DNA of 64,000 nt, from the NCBI RefSeq assembly GCF_022179725.1, contig NZ_BPRC01000007.1, positions 1-64,000 of the forward strand, written 5' to 3'. This DNA is from Methylorubrum aminovorans. Lineage in GTDB: Bacteria; Pseudomonadota; Alphaproteobacteria; Rhizobiales; Beijerinckiaceae. This document shows positions 9,094 through 17,857 of the stretch, one piece after another. The notes under the pieces were generated by a model. The model saw nothing but the letters and a program-made list of their open reading frames with translations, was not told where the DNA came from and ran no database searches. Position 1 is the first letter of the stretch. The number at the start of each line of letters is the position of its first letter. A program made the translations under genes and the position numbers.

Positions 9094-9239
9094 GGTGGCT
9101 TCTTTTCGCGGCTTCTTTTCGCGGTCGCACGGGGCACCGCCCTCCGAGGCGGGCGGATCACACCTCCGTTAGCAGGACGCCGCCGGCCGATCCATCACGG
9201 CGGCCTACGGATCGAGAGTCACGAGCGGGCGCCCCGCGT

Positions 9240-9992
9240 TCACGGGGCCGGCCAGGGATCGCCCCGGTGCAGGGCCTCGGCCTCCGGCGTGAAGCGCCCG
9301 GCTTCGTCCTGAAGCACCAGGGGCGGCAGCAGCCGAAACGGCGCGCGGCTGCCCTTCACCGCCGCAATCAGCACGCGGATCGCCGGCCGCCCGGCCCGTC
9401 CGTGAACGGGGCGGACGGCGCAGTCGCCGAAACGCCCGCGCATGGCGTCGAGGCAAGCGGGCAGGGCGTCGGCCCGGTGAATCAGGCCGAGCCGTCCGCC
9501 GGGGCGGAGCAGGTCGGAGCAGGTTCTGAGCCAGAGGTCGAGCCCGCCGGTGGCGAAGGTATGCGCCGCCGCCTTGAGCGGAACCGGGGAGGCGCGGTGC
9601 GTGCCGGCCTCGAAGAAGGGCGGGTTGGTCAGCACGATATCGGCGCTCTCCGGCGCCAGACCGGCGGCCCGGCGCTGCGCCCCCGGCGCGAGGAGATCCG
9701 CCTCGATCACCACGACACGCCCGTCGAGCTCATTCGCCGACACATTTTCCCGAGCCAGAGCGGCAAGGCCGGGGTCGCGCTCGACCAGCACCACGCGGGC
9801 CTCCTCGGAGAGCCGCGCCGCCGCCAGCCCCACCACACCGGTCGCCGCGCCGAGATCGTAGAGCGTCGCGCCCGGCGCGGGGGTGAGAAGCCGGGCGAGC
9901 AACACGGCATCGGTGCCGGCGCGATGGGCGCCGCGGGCCGGCTGGCGCAGCCTCAGGCGGCCGCCGAGGAAGGCATCCGGCTCCGTATCCAC
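9240..9992 (-). CDS. tRNA1(Val) (adenine(37)-N6)-methyltransferase family (TrmN6/YfiC-like)
   Basis: SAM-dependent methyltransferase of 250 residues. Motif I is TLYDLGAATGVVGLAAARL (about residues 40-58), the acidic loop VVLVERDP follows, and motif IV is DIVLTNPPFFE (about residue 119), the NPPF signature of N6-adenine methyltransferases. The N-terminal DAFLGGRLRLRQPARGAHRAGTDAVLLARLL is the typical TrmN6 opening, which makes a tRNA target more likely than DNA or protein. The DUF2007 gene ends 11 bases upstream, indicating an operon. Confidence 0.88.
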   Translation of the reverse strand: MDTEPDAFLGGRLRLRQPARGAHRAGTDAVLLARLLTPAPGATLYDLGAATGVVGLAAARLSEEARVVLVERDPGLAALARENVSANELDGRVVVIEADLLAPGAQRRAAGLAPESADIVLTNPPFFEAGTHRASPVPLKAAAHTFATGGLDLWLRTCSDLLRPGGRLGLIHRADALPACLDAMRGRFGDCAVRPVHGRAGRPAIRVLIAAVKGSRAPFRLLPPLVLQDEAGRFTPEAEALHRGDPWPAP

Positions 9993-10003
9993 CGGGCGTC
10001 CGC

Positions 10004-10231
10004 TCAGCGCTCGTCGCGCAATTCAGCAGACAGGCCGGCATCGGCCAGGATGCGGCGGGCCTGTCGCGCGTGGTCATCGGGCACCAGCAGGCGCCGGCCG
10101 AACGCGCCGATCGATCCTTCGAGCGCGCTCATGTGCTCGTCGGCAACGAAAAGCGGGACGCCCGCTTCTTCGAGAAGCGAGCGCGCGAATCCGATCAGGA
10201 CGATGTCGTTGCTGCGGATCAGTTCCGTCAC
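10004..10231 (-). CDS. DUF2007 domain protein (putative signal-transducing protein)
   Basis: A 75-residue cytoplasmic protein. VTELIRSNDIVLIGFARSLLEEAGVPLFVADEHMSALEGSIGAFGRRLLVPDDHARQARRIL matches DUF2007, in which the first strand starts at the ELIR(T/S)ND segment. The start was therefore placed at the GTG at 10231. Longer in-frame options would extend across the promoter region shared with the divergent polyprenyl synthase gene. First gene of the operon with trmN6 and possibly the S49 peptidase. Biochemical role unknown. Confidence 0.85.
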   Translation of the reverse strand: MTELIRSNDIVLIGFARSLLEEAGVPLFVADEHMSALEGSIGAFGRRLLVPDDHARQARRILADAGLSAELRDER

Positions 10232-10422
10232 GGCCTCAAACCCTTCCTGCCGCCGCCCGGCAAGCGGGCCGGCGGTCTGCGGCTGGTAACATTGTCCACG
10301 TTCTTGCGCAGCCATGCGGCACGACCGCGTGTTGCCCTGCCGCCGGCCCCGTGCGACAGGGGCAGCCGCGGGGCAGGGGTTCCGGCAGGGTGCCGGTCGA
10401 GAGTTTTCCGGAGGCATCGCGC

Positions 10423-11445
10423 TTGGGCGTCGTCGTTACCCTCGATGAAGGCCGCTCCGATCCGGAGGCCAGCCTCACCGACCTCGTGAGCCTCGTCGCG
10501 GCCGGGATGGAGCGGGTGAACGCGACGATCCTGTCGCGCACGGGCTCCGACGTGGCGATGATCCCCGAGGTCGCCAACCACCTGATCGCCTCGGGCGGCA
10601 AGCGCCTGCGCCCGATCCTGACGCTCGCCTGCGCCGATCTGTGCGGGTACGGAAGCGGCGACGGTGCGGTGAAGCTCGCCGCCGCGGTCGAGTTCATGCA
10701 CACCGCGACCCTCCTCCACGACGACGTCGTCGACGAGAGCGACATGCGCCGCGGGCGGGTCGCCGCCCGCATCAAGTGGGGCAACGAGGCGAGCGTGCTC
10801 GTCGGCGACTTCCTGCTCGGGCAGGCCTTCCGCATGATGGTCGAGGTCGGCAGCCTTCGTGCCCTCGACATCCTGTCGGCGGCGGCCACCGTCATTGCCG
10901 AGGGCGAGGTGATGCAGCTCACCGCCGCCAAGAATACCGAGACGAGTGAGGACGAGTATCTCGCGGTGATCCGCGGCAAGACCGCGGAGCTGTTCGCGGC
11001 GGCCTGCGAGGTCGGTCCGGTGCTGAGCCAGCGGCCGGACGCGGAGCAGGCGGCCTGCCGCGCGTACGGCATGAATCTCGGCATCGCCTTCCAGCTCATC
11101 GACGACGTGCTCGATTACGGCGGCACCAGCGCGGCGCTCGGAAAGAACGTCGGCGACGATTTCCGCGAGGGCAAGATCACCCTGCCGATCGTGCTGGCGC
11201 TGCGCCGCGGCTCGGACGAGGAGCGGGCCTTCTGGCGCCGCACCCTCGAACGGGAGGATCTGGAGGAGGGCGATCTGCAGCAGGCGCTGGCGATCCTGCG
11301 CCGCCACCGCGCCCTCGACGACACGATCGAGCGCGCCCGCCATTACGGCGATCAGGCCCGCGCGGCTTTGGACCCGTTCCCGAACGGGCCGATGAAGTCG
11401 GCTCTGTTGCAGGTGGTGGATTTCTGCATCGCCCGGGCGCACTGA
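10423..11445 (+). CDS. Polyprenyl diphosphate synthase (octa/decaprenyl type)
   Basis: Trans-prenyl chain elongating enzyme that makes the ubiquinone side chain from FPP and IPP. Both aspartate-rich motifs are present: FARM in HTATLLHDDVVDESDMRRG and SARM in FQLIDDVLDYGG. SGGKRLRPILTLACADL and the GKNVGDDFREGKITLPIVLAL region are also typical. The start is TTG at 10423, with the ribosome binding site CCGGAGG eight bases upstream; this gives 340 residues, normal for IspB-type enzymes, while the longer open frame begins in non-coding sequence. Chain length cannot be read from sequence; ubiquinone-10 in related organisms suggests decaprenyl. ispE is immediately downstream, convergent. Confidence 0.93.
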   Translation: MGVVVTLDEGRSDPEASLTDLVSLVAAGMERVNATILSRTGSDVAMIPEVANHLIASGGKRLRPILTLACADLCGYGSGDGAVKLAAAVEFMHTATLLHDDVVDESDMRRGRVAARIKWGNEASVLVGDFLLGQAFRMMVEVGSLRALDILSAAATVIAEGEVMQLTAAKNTETSEDEYLAVIRGKTAELFAAACEVGPVLSQRPDAEQAACRAYGMNLGIAFQLIDDVLDYGGTSAALGKNVGDDFREGKITLPIVLALRRGSDEERAFWRRTLEREDLEEGDLQQALAILRRHRALDDTIERARHYGDQARAALDPFPNGPMKSALLQVVDFCIARAH

Positions 11446-11466
11446 CGCTCGCCCACGGCACCGCCT

Positions 11467-12342
11467 TCAGGCGAGGCGCGTCGGCTCCACCCACCAGCCC
11501 GGCTGAGCGGCGCGGATCGCTCCAGCCGCCGTCTGCGCCGCTCCGTCATCGGAAAAAATCGCGAACACGGTCGCGCCCGAGCCGGACATCCGCGCCAGAC
11601 GACACCCACCCTGCGCCCGCAGCAGCGCCAGCGCCTCGCCGATCACCGGGGCAACGGTGAGGGCCGGCGCCTCCAGATCGTTGCGGGCGGGCGCGATGGC
11701 ACCGAGCACCGCATCCGCGCCGAGACCGCTGGCGATGGCCGGATGCGCGGCCCCGTCGAGCACCTGCCCGACGGCGAGGCCGAGGGCCTTGAAGACAGGC
11801 GCCGTCGCGACCGGTACGCCGGGATTGACCAGCACCGCCGGCAAAGCCGCAAGGCCGAGCACGGGCCCGATCTCCTCGCCCGCCCCGCGCATCATCCGCG
11901 CCCGCGGATCGAGGCAGACCGGCACGTCGGCCCCCGTGGCGCGGGCGGCCGCGACCACGGCCGGGTGATCGACGGGCAATTCGTTCAGTTTAGCCAGCAA
12001 CCGCAGAGCGGCGGCTGCGTCCGACGAGCCGCCGCCGATTCCGGCCGCCACGGGCAGTTGCTTGTGCAGTCGGAACGCGCCGAACCTCAGGCCGTCGACG
12101 CCCGCGGCCAAGTGGCGGGCGGCACGCAGGACGAGGTTGTCGTCGAGAGGTCCCGCTGGACCGGCCGTGGGACCCGCGACATCGAGCGAAAGATCAGGGC
12201 CCGGCGCCAGTTCCAGCGTGTCGGCCACCTCGGCGAAGGCGACGAGGCTCTCCAGCGCATGGTAGCCGTCCTTCGGCCGGCGGCCGAGAACGTGCAGGGT
12301 CAGGTTGATCTTGGCCGGAGCGCGGGTGGTGAGGACGGACAC
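11467..12342 (-). CDS. ispE: 4-diphosphocytidyl-2-C-methyl-D-erythritol kinase
   Basis: GHMP-family kinase that phosphorylates CDP-methylerythritol in the MEP pathway of isoprenoid synthesis. The N-terminal [27 protein letters not shown] (residues 8-34) and the ATP-binding motif [21 protein letters not shown] (about residues 93-113) are diagnostic. The C-terminal [17 protein letters not shown] is the third GHMP motif. The length (291 aa) is normal. It lies convergent to the polyprenyl synthase gene, so two isoprenoid genes sit together, though transcribed separately. Confidence 0.96.
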   Translation of the reverse strand: MSVLTTRAPAKINLTLHVLGRRPKDGYHALESLVAFAEVADTLELAPGPDLSLDVAGPTAGPAGPLDDNLVLRAARHLAAGVDGLRFGAFRLHKQLPVAAGIGGGSSDAAAALRLLAKLNELPVDHPAVVAAARATGADVPVCLDPRARMMRGAGEEIGPVLGLAALPAVLVNPGVPVATAPVFKALGLAVGQVLDGAAHPAIASGLGADAVLGAIAPARNDLEAPALTVAPVIGEALALLRAQGGCRLARMSGSGATVFAIFSDDGAAQTAAGAIRAAQPGWWVEPTRLA

Positions 12343-12445
12343 GAAGGCTCTCGGCCGGAGGGGCAGGGGATAAACCCTGCCTTAGGGGTCACATTCGGAA
12401 CGGGCAAGGCTAGCGCCATCGACGATGACCCACTCCGAGCCGCGA

Positions 12446-12556
12446 CCTCATCCTGAGGTGATGCAGCGAAGCGGAGGCCTTGAAGGATCTTCCAGAAGCC
12501 GCGCGGGAACTGGAGGATCCTTCGAGGCCCGCTGTCGCGGTCACCTCAGGATGAGG
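12446..12556. repeat. 111-bp imperfect palindrome (Rhizobiales-type intergenic repeat)
   Basis: The outer arms CCTCATCCTGAGGTG (12446-12460) and CACCTCAGGATGAGG (12542-12556) are exact inverted complements. Inside them, GGCCTTGAAGGATCTTCCAG pairs with CTGGAGGATCCTTCGAGGCC, with two mismatches. The whole unit can fold into one long hairpin or cruciform. It lies in the 247-base gap upstream of ispE and downstream of the TPR gene. The sequence style matches dispersed intergenic palindromes known in alphaproteobacteria. Confidence 0.8.
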
Positions 12557-12589
12557 GCGTGAGTGGGATATCGCCGGAGCGGGGAAGCC

Positions 12590-14491
12590 TTACTTCCCCG
12601 GCTTCTTGTCCGCCGCGCCCGGCGGCTCGCTCGGCGCGGGTGCGCCCTTCGGCAGTTCCGGGTTCTCCGGGTTGTGCGGCGCCGCCACGGGCGCGGGCGC
12701 GGCCTGGGCCGGATCCTGGGTCGGCGGGTTCTCGGCGGTCGCCGTCGGCTTGTCCGGCTCGGGCAGGCCATCCTTGAGCTTGGCGTTGATCTTGACGAGA
12801 TCGTCGGGCTCGGGGTTCAGGTCCTTGGCGTGCTGCCACTGGAACTTGCCCTCCAGCCGACGGCCGGTGCGCCAGTAAGCGTCGCCGAGGTGGTCATTGA
12901 TGGTGGGATCGCCCGGCTTTAGCTCGACCGCCTTCTCCAGCTCGCGCACCGCATCGTCCCAGCGACCGAGGCGGAAATAGGCCCAGCCGAGGCTGTCGAT
13001 GATCATGCCGTCGCGGGGTGAGAGATCGACGGCCTGCTTCAGCATGGTGAAGCTCTCGTCGATGTTCATGTTCCGATCGACCCAGGAATAGGCGAGGTAG
13101 TTGAGCACCTGCGCCTTGGCGTTCGGCTGGGTCGGCGGCACGAGGGCGAGCGCCTTCTTGAGGTCGGCCTCCGCCTTCTGCCACTCGCCGGCCCGCTCGT
13201 AGGCGGTGCCGCGGAAGTAGAACAGCGTCCAGTTGTTGGCCTCCCGGCCCGGCTGGATCAGATTGATCGCACGGGTATAGGTCTCGGTCGCCTCGGTGAA
13301 CTTCTTGCGCGAGCGCTGCACGTTGCCGAGCGCCGAGATCACGTCGATGTTGTCGGGATGCGCCTTGAGCACAGTGTCGAGGTGCTGCAGCGCCTCGTCG
13401 CCACGGCCCATCTGCTCGAGGTTGAGGCCGATCTGAATGTCGGCATTGAGCTTGAGCGGCGAGGACGCCGGGATCTGCGCGTAGGCCTCGTTCGAGCGCT
13501 CGGCCTGCTTCATGCGGTCGAGCGTGTCGGCGAGGGTCAGCCGGGCGACGGCGTGCTCGGGGGCGAGGTAGAGGGCAAGCCGCAGGTAGACCACCGCCGG
13601 AAGCTCGTCGCCCTGCGTCGAGCCGGCCGAACCGAGTCCGTAGAGCACCTCGGCCGCGCCTTCCTGGGCCGACGAGATCAGGGGCGTGAGCGGCTTGCCG
13701 GCCTTGAGCTTGTCGAGGGCGTCCACCACGAGGGGGTGGCGCGGCATCACCTTCTCGAACTCGCTGTAGGCGTCGATGGCGAGATCGGTGCGGCCGATCC
13801 CGGCCTCGAAGCGGGCATAGCCGTCGACGATGCGCAGGGTGTTGTGGTCGGCGTCGTAGGCCGCCTTCAGCTTGCGCTCGGCCTCGGCCCGGTCGCCGAT
13901 CACCGAGGCGATCAGCCCGGCATGGTAGTCGCGGAAGACGTTGAAGTAGCGCTCGCCGCGCAGGCGGTTCAGCGTCTCGTAGGCGCGCTTGCCATCGCCC
14001 GCGCCGGCATAGGCCCAGGCGGTGAGCAGCGTCCCGGTGAGGTCGGCCGCCGCCCCCCTTCCGCTGCGGCCGAAGCTCTGGCGGGCGGGGCCGTACTGGC
14101 CGGCCTTGAGCTGGCGCACGCCCAGAGCGAGCTGGGCGAGGCCGTTCGAGCTTTCGCGGGTGGCGAGCCGCTCGGCGGCGCGGAAGGCGTCGGTCATGGC
14201 GCCGTCGGCGAGCAGCGACACGAAGGCGCGCTCCAGAAGCTCGGCGTTGCGCGGGTCGCCCTTCACCGCCTCGCGGTAGAAGCTCGCGGCGGCGGCCGTG
14301 TCCTTCGAGGCGCCGGCGATGTAGGCCGAGAGGAAGTTGCCTTCGAGCGACTCCGCCGGCTCGTATTCGGAGAGCGGTGAGGATTCCCGCGGCTGCATGG
14401 CCGCGGCCGGCAGAGTGCCGAGACCGGTCGAAGCAAGCAGCAGGGCGAGCGCGGTGGCGCTCCGGCGGGCGGCGTATCCGAACATGGGCAC
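12590..14491 (-). CDS. TPR-repeat protein, exported
   Basis: A 633-residue protein with an N-terminal signal sequence (SATALALLLASTGLGTLPAAAMQ) and a long run of tetratricopeptide repeats, clearest at PADIQIGLNLEQMGRGDEALQHLDTVLKAHPDN-type units and NYLAYSWVDRNMNIDESFTMLKQAVDLSPRDGMIIDSLGWAYFRLGRWDDAVRELEKAVELKPGDPTINDHLGDAYWRTGR. The C-terminal 45 residues are low-complexity Pro/Ala/Glu-rich. This matches the conserved alphaproteobacterial envelope TPR proteins found next to ispE; a scaffolding role in the periplasm is inferred. The start is GTG at 14491, with an in-frame ATG two codons later as alternative. Confidence 0.88.
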   Translation of the reverse strand: MPMFGYAARRSATALALLLASTGLGTLPAAAMQPRESSPLSEYEPAESLEGNFLSAYIAGASKDTAAAASFYREAVKGDPRNAELLERAFVSLLADGAMTDAFRAAERLATRESSNGLAQLALGVRQLKAGQYGPARQSFGRSGRGAAADLTGTLLTAWAYAGAGDGKRAYETLNRLRGERYFNVFRDYHAGLIASVIGDRAEAERKLKAAYDADHNTLRIVDGYARFEAGIGRTDLAIDAYSEFEKVMPRHPLVVDALDKLKAGKPLTPLISSAQEGAAEVLYGLGSAGSTQGDELPAVVYLRLALYLAPEHAVARLTLADTLDRMKQAERSNEAYAQIPASSPLKLNADIQIGLNLEQMGRGDEALQHLDTVLKAHPDNIDVISALGNVQRSRKKFTEATETYTRAINLIQPGREANNWTLFYFRGTAYERAGEWQKAEADLKKALALVPPTQPNAKAQVLNYLAYSWVDRNMNIDESFTMLKQAVDLSPRDGMIIDSLGWAYFRLGRWDDAVRELEKAVELKPGDPTINDHLGDAYWRTGRRLEGKFQWQHAKDLNPEPDDLVKINAKLKDGLPEPDKPTATAENPPTQDPAQAAPAPVAAPHNPENPELPKGAPAPSEPPGAADKKPGK

Positions 14492-14628
14492 CAGTCACGG
14501 CTCCTTCGCGGGACCGGCGGACGGGGTTTCCTCCGGCCGGCTCCGGTTTGGCGGGGGACACTGGACTCTTCCCGCCATGACCGCAAGGCGAAAGGATGGC
14601 GCGGGGAGGGACCCGTTCAGCCCCCGGT

Positions 14629-14925
14629 TCAGGGGCCGTCGCCGATCTCCGCGCGGGCATCCTCCACGAGTTGAGCCAGCCCGGCATCGACCTCCGCCCC
14701 GAGCATGGCGCGCTCGGCCGCGGTCAGATCCTTGGCCCAGGCGCCGCTGCCGAAGCCTTCCTCGCAGCGCGCCCGCTCGGCTTCGATGTAGGCGCGCGTC
14801 TCTTCGGGGCGGTCCCGCATCGCCTGCACGAAGCCGAACCACGCCGCGCGCTCGACCACGGCGAGGCGGGCGCGCAGCCGCACTTCCACGGCGCGGACGG
14901 GATCGACGGTCTCATCGTCTGCCAC
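14629..14925 (-). CDS. Conserved hypothetical protein, 98 aa
   Basis: An acidic, all-helical cytoplasmic protein (MADDETVDPVRAVEVRLRARLAVVERAAWFGFVQAMRDRPEETRAYIEAERARCEEGFGSGAWAKDLTAAERAMLGAEVDAGLAQLV...). No signal, membrane segment or catalytic motif is visible. Codon use is fully typical of the genome and the frame is well defined, so it is likely real. It shares strand and spacing with the upstream TPR gene neighbourhood, but no operon can be asserted. Not recognised. Confidence 0.7.
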   Translation of the reverse strand: MADDETVDPVRAVEVRLRARLAVVERAAWFGFVQAMRDRPEETRAYIEAERARCEEGFGSGAWAKDLTAAERAMLGAEVDAGLAQLVEDARAEIGDGP

Positions 14926-14962
14926 GGCCCACTCCTCCCGTTCCTGTCTAATCGTTCCTCGC

Positions 14963-15175
14963 CTACCGTTCCTTGCGCTGCTCGCAGCGGGTCTTCACGT
15001 AGGTGTTGGCAGCGCCGCCATGGCCGGCGCTGGCGGCCAGGACCGGCCCTTGGATCAGGCATTCCTGAAGCGTGTGAGCCGGCCCGATGATCACGTCGAG
15101 GGCGGTCTCGCGGGAGCAATCGGGCATCTGAACGCTGGACGCGCAGACGAGCGCAACGACGAGGATGGAATTCAT
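14963..15175 (-). CDS. Small secreted cysteine-containing protein, 70 aa
   Basis: MNSILVVALVCASSVQMPDCSRETALDVIIGPAHTLQECLIQGPVLAASAG...KTRCEQRKER. A short hydrophobic start is followed by MPDCSRETALDVI..., a pattern found in many small Rhizobiales exported proteins with three conserved cysteines. The start ATG at 15175 begins the hydrophobic segment; an upstream extension is basic and unlike coding sequence. Function unknown. Confidence 0.7.
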   Translation of the reverse strand: MNSILVVALVCASSVQMPDCSRETALDVIIGPAHTLQECLIQGPVLAASAGHGGAANTYVKTRCEQRKER

Positions 15176-15598
15176 GGGGCCGGCCTCCCTGCCGTGGATG
15201 TTTCTTGACGGTCGGAGCCTGTCGACACTCCGGCGGCCGGTGACGTTTGACGGACGAGCGTAATCCGCCCGCTCCGCCGGTTGGAACCGAAAAACACCTC
15301 GAAAGGCTGCCCTGAGCCGATGCGTCACAGCAGCCCGGTCTGCGCTGTGCCGCCGAGCGGGCTCTCCTCAAGCCTGATCCTGATCTCGCCGGCCGCCGCC
15401 TCGGGGGCCTCACGCCTGTCCCGACGGGGTCCAGGCCACAGGTCGGGGCCGACGGCGGGTTGCAGGCGTTTACCAAGGGATTGATCTGCCTTGCGATTTT
15501 TCCAGCGCGCGGTGGCTGCCCCAAAAAAGTCGCAAGAGGGTCCTGTCTTCGCGCGGATCGGACAAGGTCGTGACCGGCGTCGTAACAGGGAGGCGGCA

Positions 15599-15841
15599 AT
15601 GTCTTTCGAGATCGTTCTGACGCAATCCGCGCAGGAAATCGCCGAGAGGAGCGGTGTTCTTCCGGTTCTCCAAGAGCGTGCGCGCGATGAGATCGCGGAA
15701 CTACCGGGCGAAGGCCTCGAAGAACTCGAGCGTCGTCTGTTCCATGCCTTCGCACTCGACGACGGCACCGAGGTGATCTGCTCGCTCACCGCCGACGGCG
15801 TCGTGCGGGTCGATGCCTGCGAGGCGGAAGCGGTCGCCTGA
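15599..15841 (+). CDS. Conserved hypothetical protein, 80 aa
   Basis: MSFEIVLTQSAQEIAERSGVLPVLQERARDEIAELPGEGLEELERRLFHAFALDDGTEVICSLTADGVVRVDACEAEAVA. Acidic and soluble; the final third (GTEVICSLTADGVVRVD) reads as two beta strands. The ATG follows GGGAGG with good spacing, better than the longer frame starting 108 bases earlier. Followed by another small gene on the same strand. Not recognised. Confidence 0.65.
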   Translation: MSFEIVLTQSAQEIAERSGVLPVLQERARDEIAELPGEGLEELERRLFHAFALDDGTEVICSLTADGVVRVDACEAEAVA

Positions 15842-15997
15842 TCCTTCTCGCGGAACCGTGAACGGCAGGACTGGATTGCTCCTCCCGCTTGGAGTGCCTC
15901 ACGAAGCGCCGGGCCATCGGTCATCGCCTCCCGCGGGCGGCGACGGTGGCGTGGTCTCGCGTGAGCGGCACATCCCCAAATCGGTCGAGGAGGAGAC

Positions 15998-16321
15998 ATG
16001 GCCCAGGACACCGTCGGCGTCGAAGCCGATTTCACGAGCCTTGAGGCGGCCCGCGCCGCCAAGGACCGCCTGGTACGGGCGGGGTTTGCCCGCAACAGCA
16101 TCGATATCGACCGCGAGGGCGACACCTTCATCGTCCATCTGCCGACCCAGGAGGCGAACCGGCAGAGGGCCGCGCGCATCCTCAGGGGCCGCGCCATGAT
16201 CGAGAGTGCCAAGAGCACAGGCTGGGCCGCCGCCGACACCGTCGGCAGCAACCGCCTGCTCACCCTCGGCCTCGCGGCGCTGGCCGGCTTCGCCCTCTAC
16301 GGCCTGACCAGCCGGCGCTGA
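15998..16321 (+). CDS. Small C-tail-anchored hypothetical protein, 107 aa
   Basis: The N-terminal 60 residues (VGVEADFTSLEAARAAKDRLVRAGFARNSIDIDREGDTFIVHLPTQEANRQRAARIL) look like a ferredoxin-fold or YflT-like small domain. The C-terminus carries one membrane helix (LLTLGLAALAGFALYGL) ending in a basic tail SRR, as in tail-anchored proteins. A ribosome binding site (GAGGAGA) precedes the ATG. This architecture recurs in Rhizobiales stress-induced small proteins, but no function is established. Confidence 0.7.
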   Translation: MAQDTVGVEADFTSLEAARAAKDRLVRAGFARNSIDIDREGDTFIVHLPTQEANRQRAARILRGRAMIESAKSTGWAAADTVGSNRLLTLGLAALAGFALYGLTSRR

Positions 16322-16367
16322 CGCGCCGACGCTCCCTGCGGAACCGCATGCCGGTTCGGCGGGGAGC

Positions 16368-17702
16368 CTACCGCGTCTCGAAGAAGCGGTTGTCCGGTCG
16401 CGCGAGACCGAGATGGTCGCGTAGGGTCGTGCCCTCGTACTCGGTGCGGAACAGGCCGCGTCGCTGCAGTTCCGGCACCACGCCGGCACAGACATCGTCG
16501 AGCCCTTCCGGCACGAAGGGAAACATCACGTTGAAGCCGTCGCAGGCTTGCCCTTCGAGCCACTCGCCCATCCGGTCGGCGATCTGCTCGGGCGTGCCGA
16601 CGAAGGTGAGCCCGCCATAGCCGCCGACGCGGCGAGCAAGCTCCCGCACCGTCGCCCCGGTGCGGCGGGCATAGTCGACGATCTGCGCCTGCCCGCTCTT
16701 GCTGGCATTCGTCTCCGGGATCTCGGGCAGCGGCGCATCGAGATCGAAGACGCTGGCATCGGTGCCCAGGCGGACCGAGAGGTTGGCAAGTCCGCTCTCG
16801 ACCGGCGCCAGCGCATCAAGCCGCGCCTTCTTCGCCTTCGCCTCCTCCTCCGTGCCGCCGACCACGACGAAGGCACCGGGCAGGATCTTCAGGGCGTCGC
16901 GAGAACGCCCCGCCGCGTCCATCCGGCCTTTCACGTCGGCGTAGAATTTTTGTCCCGCTTCCAGGGACGAGGCCGAGCCGAACACCATCTCGGCGGTCTC
17001 CGCTGCGATCTGGCGCCCGGCCTCGGAGGCGCCCGCCTGCACGATCACGGGCCAGCCCTGAACCGGGCGTGCGACGTTGAGCGGCCCCTTCACCTTCAGG
17101 AATTCGCCCCGGTGGTTCAGGGTGTGGAGCTTGTCGGGATCGAAGAAAAGCCCCTGCTCGACGTCGCGGACGAAGGCGTCGTCGGCCCAGGAATCCCACA
17201 GACCGGTGACGACCTCGAAGAATTCGCGGGCGCGAGCGTAGCGGGTCGCGTGGTCGAGATGGGCGTCGCGGCCGAAGTTCAGCGCCTCGTCCGGATTGCC
17301 GGAGGTGACGAGGTTCCAGCCGGCTCGGCCCCGCGAGATGTGGTCGAGGGAGGCGAACTTGCGGGCCACATGGTAGGGCTCGTTATAGGTGGTCGAGGCG
17401 GTGGCGATCAGCCCGATCCGCTCCGTCACCATGGCGAGTGCGGGCAGCAGCGTCAGCGGGTCGAACGAGGTGACGGTGGCCGAGCGCTTCAGCGCCTCCA
17501 TCGGCATGTTCATCACCGCGAGATGGTCGGCCATGAAGAAGGCGTCGAACTTGGCCGCTTCCAGGGTGCGGGCGAAGCGCACGAGATGGTCGAGGTTGAA
17601 GTTCGCGTCCGGAAATCCGCCGGGATAGCGCCACCACGCGGTATGGATGCCGATGGGACGCATGAAGGCGCCGAGATGGAGCTGTTTACGCGGTTCGCTC
17701 AA
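16368..17702 (-). CDS. LLM-class FMN-dependent monooxygenase (NtaA/SnaA/DszA type)
   Basis: A flavin-dependent oxygenase of the bacterial luciferase-like superfamily that needs a partner flavin reductase. Characteristic segments are HTAWWRYPGGFPDANFNLDHLVRFARTLEAAKFDAFFMADHLAV (residues 20-63), ERIGLIATASTTYNEPYHVARKFASLDHISRGRAGWNLVTS (about residues 90-131) and the late GGLTFVGTPEQIADRMGEWLEGQACDGFNVMFPFVPEGL. The length (444 aa) is normal for the NtaA/DmoA subgroup, which acts on chelators, dimethyl sulfide or sulfonates. No reductase or transporter lies beside it, so the substrate cannot be inferred. Divergent from the SPFH gene. Confidence 0.9.
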   Translation of the reverse strand: MSEPRKQLHLGAFMRPIGIHTAWWRYPGGFPDANFNLDHLVRFARTLEAAKFDAFFMADHLAVMNMPMEALKRSATVTSFDPLTLLPALAMVTERIGLIATASTTYNEPYHVARKFASLDHISRGRAGWNLVTSGNPDEALNFGRDAHLDHATRYARAREFFEVVTGLWDSWADDAFVRDVEQGLFFDPDKLHTLNHRGEFLKVKGPLNVARPVQGWPVIVQAGASEAGRQIAAETAEMVFGSASSLEAGQKFYADVKGRMDAAGRSRDALKILPGAFVVVGGTEEEAKAKKARLDALAPVESGLANLSVRLGTDASVFDLDAPLPEIPETNASKSGQAQIVDYARRTGATVRELARRVGGYGGLTFVGTPEQIADRMGEWLEGQACDGFNVMFPFVPEGLDDVCAGVVPELQRRGLFRTEYEGTTLRDHLGLARPDNRFFETR

Positions 17703-17857
17703 CGAAGGCCTCCGGCCGCATCAACCCGTCGATGCTGCCGATCGCGTGCACCGCACACCAAGGGCATCACCGCTCCGGAGGATGCCGGTATCTCACTAGG
17801 ATTGCACGCGCCACGTCCTTAAGCTTCGGACCGAGCGAAGCTGAGAGGGATGCAGGC

